A stretch of DNA of 51,380 bases, from NCBI RefSeq assembly GCF_900095265.1, contig NZ_LT607661.1, positions 140,091 to 191,470 on the forward strand. The letters run 5' to 3'. This document shows positions 15,844 through 24,749 of this stretch, one piece after another. Under the pieces are notes generated by a model, which saw only the letters and a program-made list of their open reading frames with translations, did not search any database and was not told where the DNA came from. The translations under genes and the position numbers were made by a program. Each line of letters begins with the position of its first letter. Position 1 is the first letter of the stretch. This stretch comes from Janthinobacterium sp. UMAB-56 (GTDB lineage Bacteria; Pseudomonadota; Gammaproteobacteria; Burkholderiales; Burkholderiaceae_D).

Positions 15844-18800
15844 ATGAAAATTTCCCGTAGTCTTGCCTTCCTTCTGTTGTCCGCTGGCCTGCTGGACAGC
15901 GCCGCTGCCTCCGCAACTGCCGGCAGCTATTTCCGCTTTCCTGCCGTGCGCGGCGATACCGTCGTCTTCACTGCCGAAGGTGATTTGTGGAAAAGCAGCG
16001 TGCGCGGTGGCGCGGCGCAGCGTTTGACCACGCATCCCGGCTATGAAACGAACGCGGCGATTTCGCGCGATGGCCAGTGGCTGGCGTTTTCCGCCGCTTA
16101 CGAAGGGGCGCAGGAAGCGTATGTGATGCCGCTGGCCGGCGGCTTGCCGCGCCGTATTTCGTATGACAATGGCGGCGTGCTGGTGCTGGGCTGGACGGCG
16201 CAGGGTGAAGTGCTGGTCAGCACGCAAAACACGGACGGTCCCGCCTCGCGCCGCATCGTCGCCGCCATCGATCCCGTGAAACAGACGCGTCGCGTATTTC
16301 CCGTGGCCGACGCCAACGACGCCGTGCTGGACGACGCGGGCAAGACGCTGTTCTTCACGCGTTTCGGCCTGGCCATGACCAACGACAATGTGCGCAACTA
16401 CCGGGGCGGCGCGCATGCCACCCTGTGGCGCTATGACCTGGCCGGCAAGGGCGAGGCCGTACGCATGCACACGCAGCCTGCCGTGTTGGCTGGCAACAAT
16501 AAGCGCCCCATGTGGTGGCAGGGCCGCGTGGTCTACATCAGCGACGAGGGCGGCAGCGACAATCTGTGGAGCATGCTGCCCGACGGCTCCGACCGCCGCG
16601 CGCTGACGTTCCACACGCAGTGGGACGTGCGCAATGCCTCCCTCGGCGATGGCAAGGTCGTCTATCAATTGGGCGCCGATTTGCATGTGCTCGACTTGAA
16701 CGCTCCGGCAAAGGGCGCCTCGCAGCCGCTGGCCATCAGCCTCGTTTCCGACTTCGACCAGCAGCGCGCGCGCCAGATCCGCTCGCCGCTCGATACCTTG
16801 AGCAACGTCCAGGTGTCGGGCAAGGATGAACGCATTATCCTCACGGCAAGGGGGCGCGTCAGCATCGCCGGCACAGGCAGCCAGCGCCGCGTCGATATCG
16901 CCATTCCCGAAGGGGCGCGGGCGCGCGATGCCGTCTTTTCCAGCGACGAAAAGTCCGTCTTTGCCATCGTTGACACGAGCGGCGAAAACGAGATCTGGAA
17001 GTACGCCGCCGATGGCTCGGGCAAGGGCGAGCAGCTGACGACGCAGGGCGACAATCATCGCTGGAAGCTGTATCCGTCACCGGACGGACGCTGGCTGGCG
17101 CACACGGATAAAAAAGGCCGCTTCTGGCTGCTGGACCTGGCAACGAAGGGCAACCAGTTGATCGATGACGCGGGCAAGGCGGGCGTGGACAAGCACGAGG
17201 AAGTGCAATGGTCGCCCGACAGCCGCAACCTGGCCATCGTGCGCGTGGCCAGCAACGAGCAGCGCGAGCAGATCGGCCTGTACAACCTGGCATCGAAGCA
17301 GTTGCAGTTCGTCACCAGCGACCGTTATACGTCAGCTTCGCCCGTGTTTTCGCCCGACGGGCGCTGGCTGTATTTCATGTCGGCGCGCAATTTCCAGCTG
17401 GCCAACGGTTCGCCCTGGGGCGACCGCAACATGGGCCCCGTGTTCGACAAGCGCACCGGCGTGTATGCGCTGGCGTTGCAGCCGGGCAATCGTTTCCCGT
17501 TCCAGCCCGACGATGAATTGAGCCGCCCTGGCGTCAAGCCGGCCGAAACGGACGATGAAAAGGCGGCCGAACAGGCGGCGGAAAAGGCCCTGGAGAAGGC
17601 CGGTGGCAAGTCGGCCGTCAAGAAAGCGCCTGCCACCCTGCCGGACGTCGTCTTCAAGGGACTGGCCGAGCGCCTGTATGAGGTGCCGCTGGCGGCGGGC
17701 AACTACAGCGCGCTGGCCATGGATGACAAGCGCTTGTATTTCCTTGAGCGCGACAGCGGCGAAAACAAGTTCAGCCTGAAGACCCTCGCCATCGGCAATG
17801 CCGGCTCCAAGCCCGAACTGCTGGTGGCCAATGTGCGCGAATTCGACCTGGCGCTTGACAAGAAACATCTGTACTACAGGACGGCAAGCAGCGCAGCGGC
17901 CACCGGGCCGGGCGAGATGCTGGTGATCGAGGCGGGCGCCAAGCTGCCGGCTGACCTGACGAAGGCCAAGGTCAAAGTCGATGACTGGACGTTTGTGTCG
18001 AATCCGCGCCTGGAATGGAAGCAGATGTTCAACGACGCCTGGCGCTTGCACCGCGACTTCCTGTACGACGCGAAGATGCGCGGCGTGAACTGGAAGGCGG
18101 CGCGCGACAAATATGCGCCGCTGGTCGAGCGGGTCACGGACCGGGCCGAACTCAATGACGTGCTGGGCATGATGGTGGCCGAAGTGGGGGCCCTGCATTC
18201 GCAGATACGTCCCGGTGAATTGCGCCGCACGGAACAGGAAGGCACGCCGGCGGGCCTGGGCGCCGTGCTGGCGCGTACGAGCGCGGGCTACCTGGTCGAG
18301 CATGTCTACCGCAGCGAAGCGGAACTGCCCTCGGCGCGCGCGCCCCTGTCGCGCCCCGAGGTGGACGTCAAGGCGGGCGACGTGATCACGGCCGTCAACG
18401 GCAAGGACGTGCTGGCCGCGCGCGATATCAGCGACCTGCTGCTGAACCAGGCCGACAAGCAGGTGCTGCTGCAGGTCAAGCGGAATCAGGGCAAGGACGC
18501 ACCGCGCGCCGTCATCGTCACGCCCGTCAGCATGGCGAAACAGACGGCGCTGCGCTATGGCGACTGGGAACTGAGCCGCGCCGAGCAGGTGGCCGCCGCC
18601 TCGCAGGGACGCATCGGCTACCTGCACCTGCGCGCCATGGGCGCCAACGACATCGCCTCGTTCGCGCGCGACTTTTACGCCAACATCAACCGCGAAGGCT
18701 TGATCATCGACGTGCGGCGCAATAACGGCGGCAATATCGACAGCTGGATCATCGAAAAACTGTTGCGCAAGGCTTGGGCCTACTGGGCGCCGCCAGGCGT

Positions 18801-19209
18801 GCAGCCGTCGTCGAACATGCAGAACACCTTCCGCGGCCACCTGGTGGTGCTGGTCGATGAACTCACGTATTCGGATGGCGAAACCTTTGCCGCCGGCATC
18901 AAGGCCCTGGGCCTGGCGCCGCTGGTGGGCAAGCGCACGGCCGGCGCCGGCGTATGGCTCAGCGACAATACGCGCCTGCTGGATAACGGCATGGCGCGCG
19001 TGGCGGAAAACGGCCAGTTCGGCATCGATGGTCAGTGGCTGATTGAAGGCGTGGGCGTGGTGCCGGACGTGGAGGTGGAGAACCCGCCGCACGCCACCTT
19101 CGTCGGCGCCGACCGCCAGCTGGAAGTGGCGCTCGACATGCTGGCGAAAAAGCTCAAGGAGCAGCCGCGGCCCGCCTTCCAGCCGCAGCCGATCCCCGCG
19201 CTGAAATAG
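15844..19209 (+). CDS. Exported tricorn-like S41 protease with beta-propeller and PDZ domains
   Basis: This protein of 1121 residues has a signal peptide (MKISRSLAFLLLSAGLLDSAAA) and two TolB/WD40-type beta-propeller regions (about 30-340 and 340-590, with SPDGRWL-type repeats). A charged Ala/Lys/Glu linker precedes a short second propeller segment (to about 720). A tricorn C1-type helical domain follows, with EVGALHSQIR carrying the catalytic His. A PDZ domain (about 840-900) and a C-terminal S41 domain complete it, with TYSDGETFAAG holding the nucleophilic Ser and IEGVGVVPD near the end. Tricorn degrades peptides; an exported bacterial relative would act in the periplasm. The Ser that precedes the catalytic His in archaeal tricorn is Leu here. 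Upstream in-frame codons from 15757 exist, but the signal peptide supports 15844. Confidence 0.85.
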   Translation: MKISRSLAFLLLSAGLLDSAAASATAGSYFRFPAVRGDTVVFTAEGDLWKSSVRGGAAQRLTTHPGYETNAAISRDGQWLAFSAAYEGAQEAYVMPLAGGLPRRISYDNGGVLVLGWTAQGEVLVSTQNTDGPASRRIVAAIDPVKQTRRVFPVADANDAVLDDAGKTLFFTRFGLAMTNDNVRNYRGGAHATLWRYDLAGKGEAVRMHTQPAVLAGNNKRPMWWQGRVVYISDEGGSDNLWSMLPDGSDRRALTFHTQWDVRNASLGDGKVVYQLGADLHVLDLNAPAKGASQPLAISLVSDFDQQRARQIRSPLDTLSNVQVSGKDERIILTARGRVSIAGTGSQRRVDIAIPEGARARDAVFSSDEKSVFAIVDTSGENEIWKYAADGSGKGEQLTTQGDNHRWKLYPSPDGRWLAHTDKKGRFWLLDLATKGNQLIDDAGKAGVDKHEEVQWSPDSRNLAIVRVASNEQREQIGLYNLASKQLQFVTSDRYTSASPVFSPDGRWLYFMSARNFQLANGSPWGDRNMGPVFDKRTGVYALALQPGNRFPFQPDDELSRPGVKPAETDDEKAAEQAAEKALEKAGGKSAVKKAPATLPDVVFKGLAERLYEVPLAAGNYSALAMDDKRLYFLERDSGENKFSLKTLAIGNAGSKPELLVANVREFDLALDKKHLYYRTASSAAATGPGEMLVIEAGAKLPADLTKAKVKVDDWTFVSNPRLEWKQMFNDAWRLHRDFLYDAKMRGVNWKAARDKYAPLVERVTDRAELNDVLGMMVAEVGALHSQIRPGELRRTEQEGTPAGLGAVLARTSAGYLVEHVYRSEAELPSARAPLSRPEVDVKAGDVITAVNGKDVLAARDISDLLLNQADKQVLLQVKRNQGKDAPRAVIVTPVSMAKQTALRYGDWELSRAEQVAAASQGRIGYLHLRAMGANDIASFARDFYANINREGLIIDVRRNNGGNIDSWIIEKLLRKAWAYWAPPGVQPSSNMQNTFRGHLVVLVDELTYSDGETFAAGIKALGLAPLVGKRTAGAGVWLSDNTRLLDNGMARVAENGQFGIDGQWLIEGVGVVPDVEVENPPHATFVGADRQLEVALDMLAKKLKEQPRPAFQPQPIPALK

Positions 19210-19214
19210 TCCGT

Positions 19215-19934
19215 TTACAGGCCGCAGGCGGCCTTGAACTGCTGCGCGCGGCGGCGCGATACCTCGACCACGCTGCCGTCCAGCAAGTGCAGGTCGAGGC
19301 CATCGGAGGCGTTCGTCGCGAGCTGCGCCACCTGCGCCAGGTTGACGATCTGGCGCCGGTTGGCGCGCAAGAACTGGGCGGGATCGAGCTTTTCTTCCAG
19401 CTGGTTCAGGGTGCGCAGCATCAGCGGACGCTGCGCGCCAAAATGCACGCGCGTGTAGTTGCCTTCCGATTCCAGCAGGCGGATATCGTCAAACGCGACA
19501 AACCAGCAGCGTTCCCCCTCCTTGATGAAGACCTTGCGCGGTACGGGTGGCGGCACGGCTTGCGCCCGCGCGCCGGCACGCGCCAGCGCCGTGGCCAGGC
19601 GTGCCGCCTGCACGGGTTTTTGCAGGTAGTCGAGCGCGCTGACCTCGAACGCCTGCAGCGCGTACTGGTCGAAGGCCGTGCAGAAAATGACGTCGGGTGC
19701 ATCGTCCAGGGCGGCCAACAGGTCGAAACCGGAGCCGCCCGGCATTTGCACGTCGAGCAGCAGCAGGTCGGGCCGCAGCTTGCCGATCTGCGCGATGGCG
19801 TCGGCCGCGCTGGCCGCCTCGCCCACGATGTCGACCGTACCGCGCTGCACATGCGGCGCCAGCAACCGCCGCAGCTCGGCACGCGCCAGGCGCTCGTCAT
19901 CGACCAGCAGTACTGTGAGCGGCTGACGGTTCAT
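19215..19934 (-). CDS. LytTR-family response regulator
   Basis: This 239-residue regulator has a receiver domain (about 7-120) with the acidic pair DDE, the phospho-acceptor Asp in LLLDVQMPG and the conserved Lys in LQKPVQ. A LytTR DNA-binding domain follows (about 138-237, with RANRRQIVNLAQV). It is the cognate of the LytS-type kinase directly upstream, since their ends overlap by four bases (ATGA at 19931-19934). Such pairs usually control a few envelope or peptide-response genes. Target genes cannot be read from the sequence. The alpha/beta hydrolase in the same operon is a candidate partner. Confidence 0.93.
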   Translation of the reverse strand: MNRQPLTVLLVDDERLARAELRRLLAPHVQRGTVDIVGEAASAADAIAQIGKLRPDLLLLDVQMPGGSGFDLLAALDDAPDVIFCTAFDQYALQAFEVSALDYLQKPVQAARLATALARAGARAQAVPPPVPRKVFIKEGERCWFVAFDDIRLLESEGNYTRVHFGAQRPLMLRTLNQLEEKLDPAQFLRANRRQIVNLAQVAQLATNASDGLDLHLLDGSVVEVSRRRAQQFKAACGL

Positions 19935-20989
19935 GCCTGCTCCGGCAGGGATATGGTGGCGTACACCCAGCCCGCCTGCTGGCGCAGTTCCAGGCTGGCG
20001 TGCTCGCCGCAGGCCAGCTGCAAGCGCTGGCGCGCATTGCGCAGGCCGACACTGGTGGAGGTGCCAGGTTCGCGCAAGGCGCCCGTGTTGGCCACCTCGA
20101 TCTGCAGCATGGCCACGCCTTCGCCCCGGCTGGCGTGCCGCGCCGTGATGCGGATGTCGCTGCCGTTGGCGCTCGCTTCGACGCCATACTTGATGGCGTT
20201 TTCCACCAGCGTCTGCAAGGCCATGGGTGGCACGCGCACGTGATCGGTACCGGGTGCCATGTCGAAGCTGACGCGCAGGCGTTCCTCGAAGCGTATCTGC
20301 TCTATCGCCAGGTAGGCGCGCACGGCGTCCAGTTCGACCGCCAGCGGCACTGTCGCGTGCTGGCCAGACTGCAGCGCATGGCGCATCAGGCCTGCCAGTT
20401 GGTCGATCATGTGCGCTGCCGCTTCGCGGTCTTCGAAAATCAGCGCGCGCACGCTATTGAGGCTGTTGAAGAAAAAATGCGGATTGACTTGCGCCTGCAG
20501 CGCGCGCAGTTCCGCTTCCCGCCCGTGCAGTTGCAGGCGCAGCGTTTCCGCTTCCAGGTGGGCGGCGCGCCGCAGCGACAGCGCGGTAAAGTAAAACACC
20601 GTCCAGGTCAGGAATACCCCGAACCAGAACAACAACGCGCCGGGCAGCCATGCCAGGCCGCGCAGGACGTCAGGCGGATACATGACGTGGAAGGCGGTCG
20701 TCACGCTGGCCGTCTGGATGGCGGCCAGCACGGCCAGCGAGGGCAAGATGCGTTTCCATCGCAAGCCGCTCGCCGCCCAGCCGCGCCGGCGCAGGATGCC
20801 ATGCCACAAATGCGACAGCAACAGCCCGCCCAGCGAACCCCAGCTGGCAATCGTCACGACGATGCGCAACTCCGAGGAACCGCCATACACGCTGTTGAAC
20901 AAGGCGAGTGCGCCCCAGCCGGCCAGCTGGAAGGTCCAGTACCAGTTGATCCTGGCCAGCAGCGGCGGCCGGTGCAAGGGCGTGTTCAC
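19931..20989 (-). CDS. LytS/YehU-type sensor histidine kinase
   Basis: The 352-residue kinase has about four membrane segments in residues 10-150 and a short coiled linker. It then has the His_kinase domain, with LQAQVNPHFFFNSLNSVRALI carrying the phospho-acceptor His, and an HATPase module ending in a G1-type VGLRNARQRL segment. There is no large periplasmic domain, so it probably senses a signal in or near the membrane. It is coupled to the LytTR regulator downstream by a four-base overlap. It starts only three bases after the stop of the hydrolase gene, forming a hydrolase-kinase-regulator operon. Confidence 0.92.
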   Translation of the reverse strand: MNTPLHRPPLLARINWYWTFQLAGWGALALFNSVYGGSSELRIVVTIASWGSLGGLLLSHLWHGILRRRGWAASGLRWKRILPSLAVLAAIQTASVTTAFHVMYPPDVLRGLAWLPGALLFWFGVFLTWTVFYFTALSLRRAAHLEAETLRLQLHGREAELRALQAQVNPHFFFNSLNSVRALIFEDREAAAHMIDQLAGLMRHALQSGQHATVPLAVELDAVRAYLAIEQIRFEERLRVSFDMAPGTDHVRVPPMALQTLVENAIKYGVEASANGSDIRITARHASRGEGVAMLQIEVANTGALREPGTSTSVGLRNARQRLQLACGEHASLELRQQAGWVYATISLPEQA

Positions 20990-20992
20990 TGC

Positions 20993-21865
20993 CTAGTCCA
21001 GGAACTGTTCGATGCGCGCAACCATCCAGTCCGGCTGGTCGTACATGATGAAGTGGCGCGCCGTGTCAGCCAGCGCGACTTGTACGCCCGGCAGCTGTGC
21101 ATACTGCTGCCGGAAGGTCGCTTCGATGGCGGTGCGCGGCGCGTAATCCTTGTAGGCGATCCAGGTGCCCAGCACCAGGGTGGGCGACTGCACTTTCGCC
21201 ACGTCCTGGCGCAGGTCGCTGGCCATCAGGGTGCCCATGGCCTTGATCACCGTTTCGCGGTCCGAGCGCTGGCCCCAGCCGATGATGCGCTCCACGTCGG
21301 CCGGCGCGTTGGCCATGCTGCTCACCGCGCGGCGCTGGTTGGCGGCGTAAGTGGCGTCATCTTGCGCGCGCATGGCCGCTTGCATCTGCGTAGCCATGGC
21401 TTGCAATTGCGGCCGCGTGATGGAAGGCAGTTGCGTCGCACCCAGTGCCGGCAGCGAGTCGACGATCAGCAGCTTGCCCGTTTGGGCCGGATGGTCGATG
21501 GCCATTTTCAGGGCCAGGAAACCGCCCAGGCTATGCCCGATGATGGCCGGCTGGCCCAGTTTCCGGGTGTCGATGTAGTCGGCCAGCTGTTGCTCGGCCT
21601 GTGCCAGCAAGTCGCCATCGATGGGCGCCACGCCGGCAAAGCCGGCCAGTGTCAGTACGTGGCATTGGCGTGCGGCTTGCGGGCCGCACAGGCGCGCCAC
21701 CGTGCCTTGCCAGACTTCGCCCGAGGACGCCAGGCCGGGAATCAGGATCAATGGACGGCCCTGGCCCGTGACGTCGACCGTGAAGGCCTTGGGTGCGGCG
21801 GCCTGGCTGGCGCCCGCCAGCAGCATGGTGCTGAGCAAGATGCATGTTTGCAGTGTTCGTTTCAT
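20993..21865 (-). CDS. Exported alpha/beta hydrolase
   Basis: This 290-residue protein has a signal peptide (to about residue 23, SQAAA) and an alpha/beta-hydrolase fold. An oxyanion segment LILIPGLASSG, the nucleophile elbow GHSLGG (Ser near residue 111), an acid residue after strand 6 and the catalytic His in DTARHFIMYDQPD are all present. A strong GGAGGAAT ribosome site precedes the ATG. The substrate is unknown; exported members hydrolyse esters or amides in the periplasm. It is the first gene of an operon with the LytS kinase and LytTR regulator, which suggests the system responds to its substrate or product; that is inference. Confidence 0.85.
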   Translation of the reverse strand: MKRTLQTCILLSTMLLAGASQAAAPKAFTVDVTGQGRPLILIPGLASSGEVWQGTVARLCGPQAARQCHVLTLAGFAGVAPIDGDLLAQAEQQLADYIDTRKLGQPAIIGHSLGGFLALKMAIDHPAQTGKLLIVDSLPALGATQLPSITRPQLQAMATQMQAAMRAQDDATYAANQRRAVSSMANAPADVERIIGWGQRSDRETVIKAMGTLMASDLRQDVAKVQSPTLVLGTWIAYKDYAPRTAIEATFRQQYAQLPGVQVALADTARHFIMYDQPDWMVARIEQFLD

Positions 21866-21955
21866 GGGGTATTCCTCCTTGACGACTATGCTAGCGGCGC
21901 CGCAGCCCCGCAGCCAGTGCTGCGGGATGAGCGGCGGCAGGACGGGATGAGTGGT

Positions 21956-22888
21956 TCAGAGCCATGCATCCTGGTCCTGGCGGTGCTCCGGAAGGTAGGT
22001 CAGGTATTGCACCATGCGCGGCGCCGGGCCGCGGTTGGGCGTGGCGCAATGCGGCAGGGCCTGGTGCCAGATGATGAAATCGCCAGCCATGCCTTCGACG
22101 GGCACGGGCCGCAAGTCTTCGACGGCCCATTCGCGCGGCAGGCGGCCTGGCGGTACTTGCTGCAGCCAGCTTGCCATGCGCCGCTGGAAGCCGGGCACGC
22201 AGTGAAAGGCACCGTGCTGCGCGGGACAGTCGCTCAGGTACAGCATGCCTTGCAACTGGAAAGGAATCGGCTGTTGCAGGCTGACGTCCCAGTGCAGGGC
22301 GCTGCCAAGGAAACGGTGCTGCGGCGTTTCCGGCGGATTGAAGCTCACCTTGTCGATGCTGGCGTAGATGCCGGCGCTGGTGCTAGTGTCGTATAGCTGC
22401 CGGTAGGCGTGGCGTACGTGCGCGCTGTGGCGGTTGTCCTCAAGGGCCGGATGGTCGGAAAACTGCAGCATCAGGCCCCGTTTGCCCGGGTGCGCCTGGT
22501 ACCACGATGCCGGTTCGTCGGGGGAGGCGCCCAGATACTCCCAGATGGCCGCCCGGGCGGCGGCGCATTGTGCGCGCGGCACGGCGCCGCGCAGCACCAG
22601 ATAGCCGTGCTCGTCAAAATGGCGCAGCTCGGCGGCGGACAGCACGTCCTGGTGGGGACTGGCGGCATGCGCCGGGCGTGGGCGCGTGCGCGCGGCGATC
22701 CAGTCGCTGTAGGCCTGCAGGGTCGGCCGTTGCTGATACAGGAAGTGCAGCGCGTCTTCCATCGAAATGCCACGCGCGTATAGCGCCTTGATGTCCCGCT
22801 GGTCGCGCGCCAGTCCCAGCTTGCCGCTCGCGCTGCCGTGTGCCGTGCAGCGCTGCCATAAATCGTGCAAGTGAGGCCAGTCGTCCAT
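21956..22888 (-). CDS. Phytanoyl-CoA dioxygenase (PhyH) family protein
   Basis: The 310-residue protein is a predicted Fe(II)/2-oxoglutarate oxygenase. After an N-terminal helical part (1-95) comes the PhyH domain, starting FDEHGYLVLRGAVPR. The iron ligands are visible as LHWDVS (His and Asp) and a later His in the IIWHQALPHCATPNRG segment. The conserved Arg that binds 2-oxoglutarate follows in APRMVQYL. PhyH relatives hydroxylate many small molecules, so the substrate is open. It starts 24 bases after the stop of the PrpR-type activator on the same strand and may be co-transcribed with it. Confidence 0.85.
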   Translation of the reverse strand: MDDWPHLHDLWQRCTAHGSASGKLGLARDQRDIKALYARGISMEDALHFLYQQRPTLQAYSDWIAARTRPRPAHAASPHQDVLSAAELRHFDEHGYLVLRGAVPRAQCAAARAAIWEYLGASPDEPASWYQAHPGKRGLMLQFSDHPALEDNRHSAHVRHAYRQLYDTSTSAGIYASIDKVSFNPPETPQHRFLGSALHWDVSLQQPIPFQLQGMLYLSDCPAQHGAFHCVPGFQRRMASWLQQVPPGRLPREWAVEDLRPVPVEGMAGDFIIWHQALPHCATPNRGPAPRMVQYLTYLPEHRQDQDAWL

Positions 22889-22912
22889 GGTGTTTTTGGT
22901 CTGCTTGAAAAA

Positions 22913-24538
22913 TCAGCCGGCGCGCAGGCGCCGCCACAGGGTGGTGCGGCTGATGCCGAGGTAATGGGCGGCGGCGTCGCGGCGCCCGCCGAAACGCGCC
23001 AGCACTGCGCTGGCGCTTTCGTCTTCCAGGCGCGGCGCGATGGTGGCGGGCGCCGTCGGCAGTAGCATCGCCGTGCCGGCAGCGTTGGCAAGTTCCGGCG
23101 CCACGCCCAGCACGAAGGCGGGTGTCAGCGCCTGTAGCGGTTCGGCGGCCAGGAACAGCGCCAGGCGCTCGGCCAGATTGCGCAGTTCGCGCACGTTGCC
23201 GGGCCAGTCGTAGCGGCGCAGCAGCGGTGCGCAGGCCTGGACTTCCGCGTGCAGGTTGGGGTGCGGACGGGCACCCAAAGCGGCCAGCGCGTTTTTCAGC
23301 GACCATTCGGTCAGGCCGGCAATATCGCTGGCGCGTTCGCGCAGGGCGGGCAAATGCAGGCGCAGCACGGCCAGGCGGTAGAACAGGTCGGCGCGGAAGC
23401 GCCCTTCGCCGATACGCTGTTCCAGGTTGCAGTGCGTGGCGCTGATGACGCGCACATTGATGGCGACGGGCCGCGTGCCGCCCACGCGCACCACTTCGCG
23501 CTCCTCCAGCACGCGCAGCAAGCGCGTTTGCAGGGCCAGCGGCATTTCACCGATTTCGTCGAGGAACAGGGTGCCGTGGTTGGCCGCTTCGAACAGACCC
23601 GCATGGCCGCCCCGGCGCGCGCCCGTGAAGGCCCCGTCTTCGTGGCCGAACAGTTCCGATTCCAGCAGTGACTCGGCGATGGCGCCGCAATTGATGGCGA
23701 TGAAGGGCCGGTTGGCCCCCAGGCTGCGCGGGCTTTCGCGGTGGATCGCCTGCGCCACCAGTTCCTTGCCGCTGCCCGTCTCGCCCTGAATCAGCACCGT
23801 TGCCGGCGAGCGGGCATACAGCACCACCGACTGGCGCAGCGCTTCCATCGCTTCGGACTCGCCGCGCAGGTCGTGCAGGCCGTGGCGCGCACGCAGGGTG
23901 TCGGCCACCACCGCACGCCGTCCCCGGTTCGATTCGATCTGGGTCAGGCGCGCCAGTTCCAGCGCATCGTCGAAGGCGCGCCGGATGGCCGTGGCCGAAT
24001 ACACGAAGACGGCGGCCAATCCCGCCTCTTCGGCCAGGTCGGTCACCAGCCCCGCGCCGACGACGGCCTTCACGCCAGCTGCCTTCAGTTCGTTGATCTG
24101 CGCGCGCGCGTCTTCCTCGGTGGCGTAGGTGCGCTGAAAGATAGGGAAGCCGAACGTGGCGGCAAATTCGGCCAGTTCCGGCATCGGGTCCTGGTAGGTG
24201 ACCACGCCGATGTGCGGAGAGATGCGCCGCGCGCGCGCCAGCGCCTGCATCACGTCGTAGCCGCTGGCCTTGGCGATGATGACGGGCACCGACAGCCGGC
24301 CTTTCAGGTAGGCGCCGTTCGAGCCGGCCGCGATGACGGCGTCGCAGCGTTCGGTGGCCATGCGTTCGCGGATGTGGCGCACGGCGTCATCGAAGCCCAG
24401 GTTGATCGGTTCGATCGTTGCCAGGTCGTCGTATTCGAGCGTGATGTCGCGGAACAGGTCGAACAGGCGCGAAACGGAGACGGTCCAGATGACGGGTTTG
24501 TCGCGGTGGTCAAGCGGAGGTTGGGGAGGGCGGCGCAT
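22913..24538 (-). CDS. prpR: PrpR-type sigma-54-dependent activator
   Basis: This 541-residue enhancer-binding protein closely follows E. coli PrpR. The N-terminal PrpR sensor domain (about 15-205) includes [28 protein letters not shown] and [15 protein letters not shown]. The AAA+ sigma-54 domain (about 225-460) has Walker A GETGSGKE, the GAFTGA loop that contacts sigma-54, and [10 protein letters not shown] short Fis-type HTH closes the protein ([16 protein letters not shown]). PrpR senses 2-methylcitrate and activates prpBCDE in enterics. No prp catabolic gene lies in this window; the neighbours are a PhyH oxygenase and a GGDEF-EAL protein. A palindrome at 24575-24604 lies upstream. Confidence 0.9.
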   Translation of the reverse strand: MRRPPQPPLDHRDKPVIWTVSVSRLFDLFRDITLEYDDLATIEPINLGFDDAVRHIRERMATERCDAVIAAGSNGAYLKGRLSVPVIIAKASGYDVMQALARARRISPHIGVVTYQDPMPELAEFAATFGFPIFQRTYATEEDARAQINELKAAGVKAVVGAGLVTDLAEEAGLAAVFVYSATAIRRAFDDALELARLTQIESNRGRRAVVADTLRARHGLHDLRGESEAMEALRQSVVLYARSPATVLIQGETGSGKELVAQAIHRESPRSLGANRPFIAINCGAIAESLLESELFGHEDGAFTGARRGGHAGLFEAANHGTLFLDEIGEMPLALQTRLLRVLEEREVVRVGGTRPVAINVRVISATHCNLEQRIGEGRFRADLFYRLAVLRLHLPALRERASDIAGLTEWSLKNALAALGARPHPNLHAEVQACAPLLRRYDWPGNVRELRNLAERLALFLAAEPLQALTPAFVLGVAPELANAAGTAMLLPTAPATIAPRLEDESASAVLARFGGRRDAAAHYLGISRTTLWRRLRAG

Positions 24539-24574
24539 GCTTTATTCTAATCGATTTGTTTCATTTTCTGGCCA

Positions 24575-24604
24575 TGCAACGGCGTTGCAACGGGCGCGTT
24601 GCAA
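24575..24604. promoter_or_regulatory. GCAACG/CGTTGC palindrome and repeat between prpR and the GGDEF-EAL gene
   Basis: TGCAACGGCGTTGCA is a 15-bp palindrome with a one-base centre, and CGTTGCAA recurs at 24597-24604. It lies 37 bases upstream of prpR and 146 upstream of the divergent gene. An autoregulatory PrpR site is plausible but unproven. Confidence 0.5.
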
Positions 24605-24690
24605 GTGGTCTGTGGTGTTTCAGGTCTGACCAGCAAGGAATATCAGGAAGCCGCCGCAAACTGGTTTATGATCTATCAGCAGCATGCGGC

Positions 24691-24720
24691 TTGACAGCGT
24701 TTTTTGCTCAGGCGTATGTT
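24691..24720 (+). promoter_or_regulatory. Sigma-70 promoter of the GGDEF-EAL gene
   Basis: A perfect TTGACA (24691-24696), an 18-base spacer and TATGTT (24715-24720) place the start near 24727. This excludes the upstream in-frame ATG at 24684 as the usual start and favours 24741 or 24750. Confidence 0.7.
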
Positions 24721-24749
24721 CACTTAGCCTTCAACCATCCATGGTGTCC

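Noticed and set aside
20000..22396. 798-codon plus-strand open frame over the kinase, hydrolase and PhyH genes
   Set aside because: It spans three well-supported minus-strand genes and its translation is compositionally odd with no domain pattern.
24684..24749. Upstream ATG for the GGDEF-EAL gene
   Set aside because: A strong TTGACA/TATGTT promoter overlaps this stretch, so the ATG would lie upstream of the transcription start.
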